Shown here in pieces: positions 7,221-15,912 of a stretch of DNA of 64,000 nt. The position numbers and the translations under genes were made by a program. A model generated the notes under the pieces. That model ran no database searches. It saw only the letters and a list, made by a program, of their open reading frames with translations, and was not told the origin of the DNA. This DNA is from Motiliproteus sp036960175 (GTDB lineage: Bacteria > Pseudomonadota > Gammaproteobacteria > Pseudomonadales > Balneatricaceae). Location of the stretch: NCBI GenBank assembly GCA_036960175.1, contig JBALWH010000018.1, positions 19,313 through 83,312 on the forward strand. The letters run 5' to 3'. Each line of letters opens with the position of its first letter. Position 1 is the stretch's first letter.

Positions 7221-9918
7221 ACGAATATTACCGCAGGGCTTTTTCGCCTGCCTGATCGGCCTGCTAATACTGCCTATTATCGGTCATGCCGAGAATGCAC
7301 CCACTATCGGCAAGGTGCTCTTGAGCCTGGGACAAAACACGGTGATCTCTGCGGACCGACAAACACGTCGGCTAAAGCGACAATCCCAGTTATTTTCCGG
7401 CGACAGCATCAAGACCTCAAAAAATGGCCGCGTACAAATTCGCTTTACCGATGGTAGCCTGTTGTCACTGAAGTCTGATACTGAATTTGCAATCGATAGC
7501 TATAAGTTCAATAAGGCTAACCCCAATGATGGCAAAGCGGTCTACAAGCTAATCAAAGGCGGGATGCGCACCGTCACCGGATTGATCGGCCGCGAAGAAA
7601 AAGATGATTATGAAGTCAAGACCTCCGTTGCCACCATTGGTATCCGTGGCACTCATTACAGCCTGTTCCTCTGCGATGCCAGTTGCGCCAGCCAGACCAA
7701 ACAAGCAAAAGGCCTGTACGGGGGGGTCGATCAGGGCGGCATACGCATCAGCAACCGTGCTAGCAGTACTGATATTGGCGTCGATGATTTCTTCCACGTG
7801 GGCGGGCAGGATCAAGCACTAACCCCCTTGCTGTCACCTCCTGAGCTACTGACGGAAGATGCAACTGAAGCCGGTGACAGCGGTGAAGATGAAGGCGAAA
7901 CGCAAAATAAAACTGAAGAGAGCGAGACTGAAGAAAAGCAATCCCAGCAACAAGACGGCAGCGAAGCCGATGGTAACAGCGAAAAAGGCGATTCAGACAC
8001 GACAGAGACCACAGTTACATCGGAATCCTCTAGCGATACTGAAGTAACGGGAACAGTTACTGACCCTACGGCTGGCGAAACCCTGACTGAGGCTTCATCC
8101 ACCAGCGCTGAAGGCACCTCTGCTGAATCTACAACCACGGCTGACACCTCCACAGTAGCGATCACATCATTATCAGACTTTGACGCTGGCACGGTGACGT
8201 ACACAGAGTCCTCAATTACCACTGATACTACGACGGTCACCACTGCTACCGCGATCCCTGCCAGCGATGCCAATACCACTTCTGGCACCACGACTAGCAA
8301 CGTTATTAGTAGCACCTCCGTGCAAGCTCCTGACGGTGCAGTAGTAGGGGTTGCTCTGATCGATATTGATACCGAAGGGCTCCGTGGTGGCGGTGGTTCC
8401 TTCCTGGTCAGCAGCCAAAACACCCTGCTGCTTGATACCGTCAACGGCGCAGATAATATCCCCGTATTCGCCTCTGTTAAGGACAACTCATCCAGCATTG
8501 ATGGCGATTCCTGCAACCCCTGTACCTTTGATGCCGGCAGCGCGACACTGTTGGATACCGGTGGTTTAGGCGGCGTTGGCAAAGGAGTCAACTGGGGCCG
8601 CTGGAATATAGGTTGGACGGTTACCGATAACGGCCAGGTTTCCAGCACTAAAGATAACTTCCATTTCATCTATAGCCCCAACCGCACCAGCGACACCACC
8701 GCCCGAAGCTTAACAGGCGTCTATCGTTTTAATCTGGCGGGAGGCACCTCCCCTGGCGATAACAACAACACCCTGGGCAGCTACACTGGCAATAACAGTA
8801 TCGATATCGATTTCGATACCCACACCGTACTGGACGTCAACCTGCAGGTATTGATGCAAGATGGCAAGCTATACAGTGCCTCCATGCTTCACGACGTGGT
8901 GGCCTTTGAGCATATTCTTGCTCAGAACCACGTTGCTCTGGAGGGAACATGTACCGGTGGTGGCTGTGGCGGCCCAACCAACGTAAGAGGCGGATTTTCC
9001 ATCGATTTTGTCGGCACGGCTGCCGAACGAATTATTAGTGCATGGGGCCTGGAAGAAGATACCTTCGGCGCTGGCTCTTCTGCTTTTGCCGTCAGCGGTG
9101 TTGCTGCCTACGACCAAGGAACAGCTCTTTCCGCCAGTACTTTCACCATCGCTCCACCGGATAGCATCTTATCCATTGCCTTCGCTAATAGCGGCCAAAA
9201 TGGCGAAAGCGAAAGTATTCAGATCGAGTCTGGTTTCAACACCAGCATCGTACTGGATGCTAGTGGTGACTTTAAATATGCCCAGTTTGACTTACCCTTC
9301 GAAGTCACCGGAGATAGCTGCATAGGTTGTGAACTATCCAAAAGCACCGCCACTCTAGCCGACTCAGGCAGTCTCAACGACGCGGGAAAAGTCGTTAAAT
9401 GGGGACGCTGGGATGGCACCTGGGTCGGCACCGGCAGCCGTGAACTGCAATCACCCGGGCCATTGCATTACATCTATAGTCAAAACAAAACACCCAATGC
9501 CACTGTATTGGCTAAAGCGGGATCAGGCACGATCAATTACAACTATGTGGCGGGTTCAGGCACTGCTCCGATGGATGAAACCGGCGCGACAGGAACCGTC
9601 AATGGCACATCCAGGGTGACCGTGGACTTTAATAGCATGAACGTCAGTAACGTACAGCTGGGACTGACTGTTAACGGTCGCACTATTACTGCCACTGAAA
9701 ACACCGCCCAGAGCATCAACAACATCCTCAACAATCAACCGATAAAACTCATTGGCACCTGCAACGGCGGAGCCTGCAGTAGTACCCCAATGGTGGGTGA
9801 GATGCATCTAGATTTTGTAGGAACCGCTGCCGACCGCATGGTCAGCAGTTATGGAATGCATAGAGACAGCGCCAACCCTAACTTGTCAGTGAGCGGTACT
9901 GCGGTGTTTGATCAATAA
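7210..9918 (+). CDS. Large exported FecR-domain protein with duplicated C-terminal module
   Basis: The 902-residue protein starts with a signal peptide (cleavage near GHAEN, no lipobox). A FecR domain follows at about residues 35-165 (FSGDSIKT, GRVQIRFTDGS, IGIRGTHYSL). A Ser/Thr/Glu-rich linker covers about 215-345. Two homologous modules of roughly 200 residues follow. Each carries a CxxC (GDSCNPC, GDSCIGC), a WGRW motif, a paired-Cys loop (GTCTGGGC, GTCNGGAC) and an ending FVGTAAxR. The modules recall the barrel domains of TbpB-type Slam substrates (VDF strand, FVGTAA end). It overlaps the upstream barrel gene. A surface-exposed or periplasmic sensor or adhesin is likely, and the exact role is unknown. 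Confidence 0.75.
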   Translation: MNSKRILPQGFFACLIGLLILPIIGHAENAPTIGKVLLSLGQNTVISADRQTRRLKRQSQLFSGDSIKTSKNGRVQIRFTDGSLLSLKSDTEFAIDSYKFNKANPNDGKAVYKLIKGGMRTVTGLIGREEKDDYEVKTSVATIGIRGTHYSLFLCDASCASQTKQAKGLYGGVDQGGIRISNRASSTDIGVDDFFHVGGQDQALTPLLSPPELLTEDATEAGDSGEDEGETQNKTEESETEEKQSQQQDGSEADGNSEKGDSDTTETTVTSESSSDTEVTGTVTDPTAGETLTEASSTSAEGTSAESTTTADTSTVAITSLSDFDAGTVTYTESSITTDTTTVTTATAIPASDANTTSGTTTSNVISSTSVQAPDGAVVGVALIDIDTEGLRGGGGSFLVSSQNTLLLDTVNGADNIPVFASVKDNSSSIDGDSCNPCTFDAGSATLLDTGGLGGVGKGVNWGRWNIGWTVTDNGQVSSTKDNFHFIYSPNRTSDTTARSLTGVYRFNLAGGTSPGDNNNTLGSYTGNNSIDIDFDTHTVLDVNLQVLMQDGKLYSASMLHDVVAFEHILAQNHVALEGTCTGGGCGGPTNVRGGFSIDFVGTAAERIISAWGLEEDTFGAGSSAFAVSGVAAYDQGTALSASTFTIAPPDSILSIAFANSGQNGESESIQIESGFNTSIVLDASGDFKYAQFDLPFEVTGDSCIGCELSKSTATLADSGSLNDAGKVVKWGRWDGTWVGTGSRELQSPGPLHYIYSQNKTPNATVLAKAGSGTINYNYVAGSGTAPMDETGATGTVNGTSRVTVDFNSMNVSNVQLGLTVNGRTITATENTAQSINNILNNQPIKLIGTCNGGACSSTPMVGEMHLDFVGTAADRMVSSYGMHRDSANPNLSVSGTAVFDQ

Positions 9919-9926
9919 CCGGGCTA

Positions 9927-10712
9927 TCAGTCGATCGTCAGTCGATCAGAACTGGCCAGTCGACACACCTGCCAACCCTTAAACAGGGCTTTGCATTCGG
10001 CCATCACCGCCGTTTCAAAGCCTGGCTTTATGTGACTAATATGCAGCACCGGTTTGGCTACCTGCACCGGCCACAAATCCAGATCTTTTTTTAACGCAGC
10101 GGGGGTGTAATGGCCACTAGAATCAGCAATCGCCTGCTGGTCACTGGGAAATGACACGTCAACTAGCAGCTGTTTCAGGTTATTAACGGTGGCAAGCGTT
10201 TGCCAAAATGCAGGAGCAGAAGTGGTATCTCCACTAAAGGCGAAAGCTCCCGTTGGGGATTCCAACAAATAGCCCAGGGTAGGTGTTGGATGATTAACCG
10301 CCAGCGCGGATACCTTTATATCACCAACATCAATGCTATCCCCCGCTTGCAGCTCCTGAAACAGCAACAAAGAACTACTGCCGGGAATTTCGGTGTAATC
10401 GGGCCAGACGGTCCAGTTGAAGATATGCTGTTTAAGGGCGGAAATCACCTCGGCGTTACCGTAGACTCGCAAAGGCTGCTGCATGCGCTCAAAAATGGTT
10501 GGCAGCATTAATGGTAAACAGCAAATATGATCCAGATGGGCATGGGTAATAAACAGATGTCGCAAATTCAACATTTCATCAGTCGTCAGCAACTCCAACC
10601 CGGTGCCAGCATCGAGTAAAATAGAGTCGTTGACTTTAAGGCAGGTGGTCTTTAAACCCGCGCCTATACCACCACTGCAACCTAATACCTGAACTTGCAC
10701 TTTCTCTTTCAT
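9927..10712 (-). CDS. MBL-fold hydrolase, class II cyclic-nucleotide phosphodiesterase-like
   Basis: A metallo-beta-lactamase-fold protein of 261 residues. The metal motif THAHLDH places ligands at His57, His59, Asp61 and His62. The later ligands appear in FSGDTT (Asp) and in the C-terminal HISHIKPG. The opening LGCSGGIG and the HISH region are typical of class II (PDE1/CpdP-like) 3',5'-cyclic-nucleotide phosphodiesterases and differ from ribonuclease Z. It converges on the FecR gene with an 8-bp gap and diverges from the GAF-GspE gene 47 bp away. With an adenylate cyclase two genes on, cAMP degradation is a reasonable inference. Generic phosphodiesterase activity is the alternative. Confidence 0.75.
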   Translation of the reverse strand: MKEKVQVQVLGCSGGIGAGLKTTCLKVNDSILLDAGTGLELLTTDEMLNLRHLFITHAHLDHICCLPLMLPTIFERMQQPLRVYGNAEVISALKQHIFNWTVWPDYTEIPGSSSLLLFQELQAGDSIDVGDIKVSALAVNHPTPTLGYLLESPTGAFAFSGDTTSAPAFWQTLATVNNLKQLLVDVSFPSDQQAIADSSGHYTPAALKKDLDLWPVQVAKPVLHISHIKPGFETAVMAECKALFKGWQVCRLASSDRLTID

Positions 10713-10759
10713 CCTATAGAGTTAAAGGCACATGACCTAATAATGACAGATAATCACTT

Positions 10760-13036
10760 ATGGACAAAGTAGCCTCGACTGAAAACACGGCTCCCGCAGC
10801 AACGGACGAATTTTACGAAAAGCTAACGACGCTGATTCGCAAACTTCATGAAGCGAAAAGTTTCAGCGATGCTTTCGAGCATCTTGAGCCATCAATGCTG
10901 GATCTGTTTCAGGCCGACCGTATCAGTGTCTATCAACGTAATCGTAGCAATAAGGAGATATTTTGTCGCTTTAAGACCGGCAACGAGTTCCGCCAAATTC
11001 AATTACCCATCAGCCCCCGCTCATTGGCTGGATTCGTGGCCCTCAGTCGCAAGCCGTTGCTAATCTCTGATGTATATAACACCGAAGGACTAAAAAAACT
11101 TCACCCCCAGCTTAATTTTGATAGCAGCTTCGATCATAAAAGCGGTTTCAAAACCAAATCCGTATTAGTAGTACCGATTCTACACAACAAAGTACTGCTG
11201 GGCGTTTTGCAGATTATCAATCGTCGTGACGGCACCACCTTCAATGCTAAAGACCTGAAACGAGCACTAGAGCTAGCGCAGCTTATCGCCCAGAAGTTCC
11301 GCTATGATTTTGATGTCATGGACGGGCCTTTTGACTATCTGATAAAAACCGCCGCTCTGGATCAAGGAAAACTGGATCAGCTACTGGCAACAAGCAGTCG
11401 CGATATGCCCATCACCCGTTTGTTGAAGCGAGATGTTCAACTCAGCTCCCGACAAATTGGTGAATCCCTGGAGCGCTATTACCAGGTACCTTATCTGCCC
11501 TACGATCCTGATCAGTATCACTCTCACCCATTGCAGCAACAGATCAATATTTCCTATCTACGCAAGCAGACCGTAGCATTATTGGAAGGCAGTCATGGGC
11601 AGGTCATTATCCTTATCGATGACCCTAATGACAGTGCCCGCCTGATGGAAATCCAAAACGCGCTTAAGGGTCATGATTCTGAAATCTGTGTAGGCTTAGA
11701 ACAAGAAATCCAGCAGTACCTTGGCGGCAGCGCTTTGGTCAGCGGTGACGGGGGTAATCTAGATACCATCGTCGGTGAGTTGGATGATATTGAAGAGTGC
11801 CATGATGACTCCTCCGCTGATGACTCGCTGTCTGAAGAAGCGCCCACAGTGGTACGCCTGGTGAACAGAGTATTGATGGACGCCAAGCGCCTCGGCGCCT
11901 CGGACATCCATATCGAGCCCGGTAAAGGCAAAGAACCGGCGCGAGTAAGAATGCGTATCGACGGGGTCTGTCAGGAAATCATCCAGATTCCCGCCAGCCA
12001 TGTGCCGGCGACTATCTCCAGAATCAAGATCCAATCCAATCTGGATATCTCTGAAAAACGCAAACCTCAGGATGGTAAGTTCGGCATTCGCATCCAAGGC
12101 CAGCTATTAGAAGTGCGGGTTGCAACCGTTCCCACCGTTAACAACGAAAGCATCGTCATGCGCTTGTTAGCGACGGGAGAAGCCTTGCGTTTTGAGCAGT
12201 TGAACCTGCTGCCAGGCCCTGCCAAGACCATGGAAGCCATACTGCAACGCCCCCACGGGGTCATTCTGGTGGTGGGCCCCACCGGGTCGGGTAAAACCAG
12301 CACCCTGCACGCAGTCCTGGGTCGGCTTAATACCCCAGACAAAAAAATATGGACCGCAGAAGACCCGGTGGAAATCACTCAGCCGGGCTTGCAGCAGGTG
12401 CAGGTCAACCCCAAGATTGGTTTCGATTTTGCGGCAGCTCTTCGGGCGTTCTTACGGGCCGACCCCGATATTATTCTGATCGGTGAGATGCGCGACCGGG
12501 AGACCGCCCATATCGGCATTGAGGCGTCACTGACCGGCCACCTAGTGCTTTCAACCCTGCACACCAACTCAGCACCAGAAACCATCACCCGACTACTGGA
12601 TCTAGGCATCGACCCGGTCAACTTCTCCGATGCCTGTCTGGGAATTCTGGCCCAGCGCTTAGTGCGTACCTTATGCCCTAAATGCAAAGAATCCTATAAA
12701 CCCAAGGACGATGAAGTCCAATTTCTGCAGCGTCAGTACGGAAATGAACTCGCTGATGAGCTACACCTGGAGAGCGACAAGACTGAGCTGTTTAAACCGG
12801 TGGGTTGTGAACACTGTAATATGGCCGGTTACCGAGGGCGCACAGGTATCCACGAACTGTTGCAAGTAACGCCCAAACTGCGCGAGCTTATTTTTCAGAA
12901 AGCCACCGTTCCCGAAATTAGAGAGCAAGCAATAAAAGATGGTATGCGCACGCTGTTACAGGACGGTATTTTGAAAATCATTAAAGGTGATCTTGATTTC
13001 AAACAGCTACGACAGATCGCTTTCAGTGAAGACTAA
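10760..13036 (+). CDS. GAF-domain GspE/PilB-type ATPase
   Basis: The 758-residue protein combines three regions. A GAF domain covers about residues 20-185 (AGFVALSRKPLLISDV, KSVLVVPIL). An MshEN-like segment covers about 200-320. A full secretion ATPase follows from about 355, with Walker A GPTGSGKT near residue 506, Walker B DPDIILIGEMRD, His-box LVLSTLHTN, and a zinc-binding CPKC / CEHC pair. No GspF/PilC, pilin or secretin genes are nearby, so it is an orphan motor ATPase. GAF domains often bind cyclic nucleotides or other small ligands, so the neighbouring cyclase suggests ligand control. That link is inference. No clear ribosome-binding site precedes the ATG. Confidence 0.85.
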   Translation: MDKVASTENTAPAATDEFYEKLTTLIRKLHEAKSFSDAFEHLEPSMLDLFQADRISVYQRNRSNKEIFCRFKTGNEFRQIQLPISPRSLAGFVALSRKPLLISDVYNTEGLKKLHPQLNFDSSFDHKSGFKTKSVLVVPILHNKVLLGVLQIINRRDGTTFNAKDLKRALELAQLIAQKFRYDFDVMDGPFDYLIKTAALDQGKLDQLLATSSRDMPITRLLKRDVQLSSRQIGESLERYYQVPYLPYDPDQYHSHPLQQQINISYLRKQTVALLEGSHGQVIILIDDPNDSARLMEIQNALKGHDSEICVGLEQEIQQYLGGSALVSGDGGNLDTIVGELDDIEECHDDSSADDSLSEEAPTVVRLVNRVLMDAKRLGASDIHIEPGKGKEPARVRMRIDGVCQEIIQIPASHVPATISRIKIQSNLDISEKRKPQDGKFGIRIQGQLLEVRVATVPTVNNESIVMRLLATGEALRFEQLNLLPGPAKTMEAILQRPHGVILVVGPTGSGKTSTLHAVLGRLNTPDKKIWTAEDPVEITQPGLQQVQVNPKIGFDFAAALRAFLRADPDIILIGEMRDRETAHIGIEASLTGHLVLSTLHTNSAPETITRLLDLGIDPVNFSDACLGILAQRLVRTLCPKCKESYKPKDDEVQFLQRQYGNELADELHLESDKTELFKPVGCEHCNMAGYRGRTGIHELLQVTPKLRELIFQKATVPEIREQAIKDGMRTLLQDGILKIIKGDLDFKQLRQIAFSED

Positions 13037-13075
13037 CACCCAGCTCCCTATTCAGCGCCGGGGAACGAACAAGCC

Positions 13076-15262
13076 ATGACCTATTCCAGGCCTAGGCTGT
13101 TGCGAATTTTGTTAGGCTTAGCCTTGTTAACGCTGTTTATGGCCGGACCCGGCAGCGACTATAGCAACCCTGTCAGTGAGCGTGTTGAGCAGCAATTATA
13201 TGACTGGCGTATGCGTCTCAACCAACAAGAAGGCGTTGATCCCCGTATCGTTATTGTCGATATCGATGAGCTCAGTTTAGCCAAAGTCGGCCGTTGGCCC
13301 TGGCCCCGAGAAACTATTGCCGAACTAGTAAACCAACTGTTCGAGCACTACGGCGTCGGCCTGATGGCTTTCGATATAGTGTTCCCGGAATCGGATCAAG
13401 TGCTGAGCCAGCGCCGCCTCAAAAGCACCCTCGAAAGCTATTCCAGCCAAGAGCAACAACAGTTAATGAGACTCTTGGAGAGCTTCAATCCCGATCAACT
13501 AATGGCAAACAGTCTGCAGGATCGACCCATCATTCTGGGTTATGCCTTCAGCCCCCAAGGGGACTTTCAGGCGGGTGCCCTACCTCCCCCCATCAACACC
13601 TCTGGTGATAAAAGCCTACAAGCACTGATCCGCAGCGCTCCAGGTTACAGCGCTAACCTGGCGTTACTACAGACGCAAACCCCGAACGGTGGCTTCTTCG
13701 ACAACCCTCTGCTCGATAGCGATGGTTTGTATCGCAAGGTGCCTATGCTGCAAAGTTTTCAAGGCCAGCTCTATCCATCCTTGTCCCTGGCGGTGATGCA
13801 AACCGTATTCGCTTCGACTGAGATTCAACTACTAGCAGGCGAGAAAGAGTCGGGGCTGGAAACCATTGACCTGGACGGGCTGAAAATCCCTGTAGACCCG
13901 GAAGCGGCCATGCTGGTGCCTTATCGCGGCCCGCAAGGAAGCTTTCCCTATATATCCGCCCAAAGCGTACTCTCAGGTGAAGCCCCCCTTGAGCAACTGG
14001 AAGGCGCCATTATATTGCTGGGCACCAGCGCCGCTGGCTTACTGGATCTACGAGCCACACCGGTACAGAACGCCTACCCAGGGGTGGAGGTCCATGCCAA
14101 TCTAATTTCCTCAATGCTGGATCAGCGCATGCTGCATCGACCGGACTATATGCGTGGCGCCAATCTAATCCAATGCCTGATACTGGGGTTGCTGATGGTG
14201 CTGCTGCCCCCCTACCTGAGCGCGTTAAAAAGCACCTTACTAGGGCTGGGGCTCGCCGCCATTGTCATCACAGTCAACCTATTACTGTGGCAACAGGCCA
14301 GCCATGTGGTCCCCCTGGCCCCACCCCTGCTAGTGCTGCTGATGCTGTATCCGCTGCAGATATTACTGGGTTATATGATCGAAACCCGCAGCCATCAGCG
14401 ACTCAGTGGTTTGTTCGGCCAATATATCCCACCAGAACTGGTGGCTGAAATGCAGCACCAGGATACTGATTTTGGTCTCAGTGGTGAAAACCGTGATATG
14501 ACCGTACTTTTTTCTGATATTCGCGGTTTTACCACCCTGTCTGAAAAGCTCAATCCGCAACAGCTAACCCACCTCATGAATACCTACCTCACCCCCATGA
14601 CGGCCATCGTGCACCAACACCGAGGTACCATTGATAAATATATTGGCGATGCGGTAATGGCCTTTTGGGGGGCACCACTGCAGGATTCTCAACATAGTCG
14701 TCATGCTCTGGACGCGGCTCTTGAAATGCTACGGCAATTACAACAGGTCAATAAGGAACTGAGCGAACAGCAGCTACCCAATATTCATATCGGCATCGGC
14801 CTGAACAGCGGCGAGATGAGCGTGGGTAACATGGGCTCGCGTTTTCGCATGGCCTATACCGTGCTTGGCGATGCAGTGAATCTGGGTTCCAGGCTGGAGG
14901 GTTTAACCAAGACCTACGGGGTCGCACTGATTGTCAGCGAAGCATTGGCAACACAAGTTCCAGAATACCAGTTCCGGCTGTTGGACCGCGTGCAAGTCAA
15001 AGGTAAACTTCAGGCCGTTGCCATCTATGAACCGCTGGATCCAGACACTAAGATCGAAGGGCAATGGCTGCAGCTCCATGATCAGGCCATGGACGCCTAC
15101 CGCCAACAGCAATGGCCGGAGGCTCGCGCGCTATTTCAGCAGCTCATGGACAGCCCTCTAAATGGCAATCTCTATCAGCTGTACCTGCAGCGGCTGGACT
15201 ATCTGAGCAATCAAGATATCGATGAACAATGGGATGGGGTTTACGTCTTTGACCACAAATAA
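13076..15262 (+). CDS. CHASE2-domain class III adenylate cyclase
   Basis: A membrane-bound cyclase of 728 residues. One N-terminal membrane segment leads to an extracytoplasmic CHASE2 sensor (about 35-335, with VDIDELSLAKVGRWPWPR and FDIVFPE). Three membrane helices follow (about 355-435), then a cytoplasmic cyclase domain (about 470-650). The metal-binding Asp481 (FSDIRGF) and Asp525 (YIGDAVMAF) are present. Lys521 and Asp599 (LGDAVN) are the ATP-specifying pair, and the transition-state Asn602 and Arg606 are intact, so active cAMP synthesis is predicted. A helical tail of about 80 residues follows. It lies 39 bp after the GAF-GspE gene, so the two are likely co-transcribed. Confidence 0.9.
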   Translation: MTYSRPRLLRILLGLALLTLFMAGPGSDYSNPVSERVEQQLYDWRMRLNQQEGVDPRIVIVDIDELSLAKVGRWPWPRETIAELVNQLFEHYGVGLMAFDIVFPESDQVLSQRRLKSTLESYSSQEQQQLMRLLESFNPDQLMANSLQDRPIILGYAFSPQGDFQAGALPPPINTSGDKSLQALIRSAPGYSANLALLQTQTPNGGFFDNPLLDSDGLYRKVPMLQSFQGQLYPSLSLAVMQTVFASTEIQLLAGEKESGLETIDLDGLKIPVDPEAAMLVPYRGPQGSFPYISAQSVLSGEAPLEQLEGAIILLGTSAAGLLDLRATPVQNAYPGVEVHANLISSMLDQRMLHRPDYMRGANLIQCLILGLLMVLLPPYLSALKSTLLGLGLAAIVITVNLLLWQQASHVVPLAPPLLVLLMLYPLQILLGYMIETRSHQRLSGLFGQYIPPELVAEMQHQDTDFGLSGENRDMTVLFSDIRGFTTLSEKLNPQQLTHLMNTYLTPMTAIVHQHRGTIDKYIGDAVMAFWGAPLQDSQHSRHALDAALEMLRQLQQVNKELSEQQLPNIHIGIGLNSGEMSVGNMGSRFRMAYTVLGDAVNLGSRLEGLTKTYGVALIVSEALATQVPEYQFRLLDRVQVKGKLQAVAIYEPLDPDTKIEGQWLQLHDQAMDAYRQQQWPEARALFQQLMDSPLNGNLYQLYLQRLDYLSNQDIDEQWDGVYVFDHK

Positions 15263-15309
15263 TACTCACTCGCAGAACCTAGTGGAAAATAATCCCGTGG
15301 GTAAGCACC

Positions 15310-15876
15310 ATGATTAGCAAGCTGTGTCGCCTGATACTGAAGCTGGCTGGCTGGCAGCTCGATGAGTCCTTACCCAAAGCCCACCGCTATGTGCTGATCG
15401 CCTACCCCCATACCAGCAACTGGGATTTTATTCTGGCAATGCTATTCAAAGGCGCAATGGGATTAAAGTTTCGCTGGTTAGCCAAAGATAATTTGTTCTG
15501 GTGGCCTCTGGGCATCCTAATGCGAGCGCTGGGGGGGATTCCCGTCAACCGTCGTATCAGCACAGGTTTTATCGAGCAGTTAACCGAGTTATACCAATCC
15601 AATCCCGATCTGGTGATCGTGGTTACTCCAGAAGGCACCCGCCGCCATCGTGACTATTGGAAATCTGGCTTTTATCATTTGGCCAAAGCTGCTGAGCTGC
15701 CACTCGTTCTCGGATATATCGATTTTCCCAGCAAGCGCCTGGGCTTGGGGCCAACGCTTGAAATCAGCGGCGATGTTGATGCGGATCTCAGCAATATCAG
15801 CCAGTTCTATGCTGACAAAATCGGTCGTTTCCCAGAAAAGGCCGGCAGCATTCGTTTTCGTGAACCGAAGAAATAA
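15310..15876 (+). CDS. Lysophospholipid acyltransferase family protein
   Basis: A PlsC-like acyltransferase of 188 residues. The catalytic box is variant: the His-x4-Asp is seen as PHTSNWDF. The second motif VTPEGTRR is the acyl-acceptor-phosphate binding block, and GGIPVNRR is the middle block. The first residues are weakly amphipathic, so membrane association is peripheral. It belongs to the short group annotated as 1-acyl-sn-glycerol-3-phosphate acyltransferase. It follows the cyclase by 47 bp on the same strand, and a metabolic link is not evident. Confidence 0.85.
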   Translation: MISKLCRLILKLAGWQLDESLPKAHRYVLIAYPHTSNWDFILAMLFKGAMGLKFRWLAKDNLFWWPLGILMRALGGIPVNRRISTGFIEQLTELYQSNPDLVIVVTPEGTRRHRDYWKSGFYHLAKAAELPLVLGYIDFPSKRLGLGPTLEISGDVDADLSNISQFYADKIGRFPEKAGSIRFREPKK

Positions 15877-15912
15877 GCACTGACAGGCTCGAAAACAGCG
15901 CTAGCTAGACGG

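Noticed and set aside
7812..8669. Long minus-strand open frame of 285 codons opposite the FecR gene
   Set aside because: It mirrors the Ser/Thr-rich linker in reverse, has low-complexity Val/Ser content and no ribosome-binding site.
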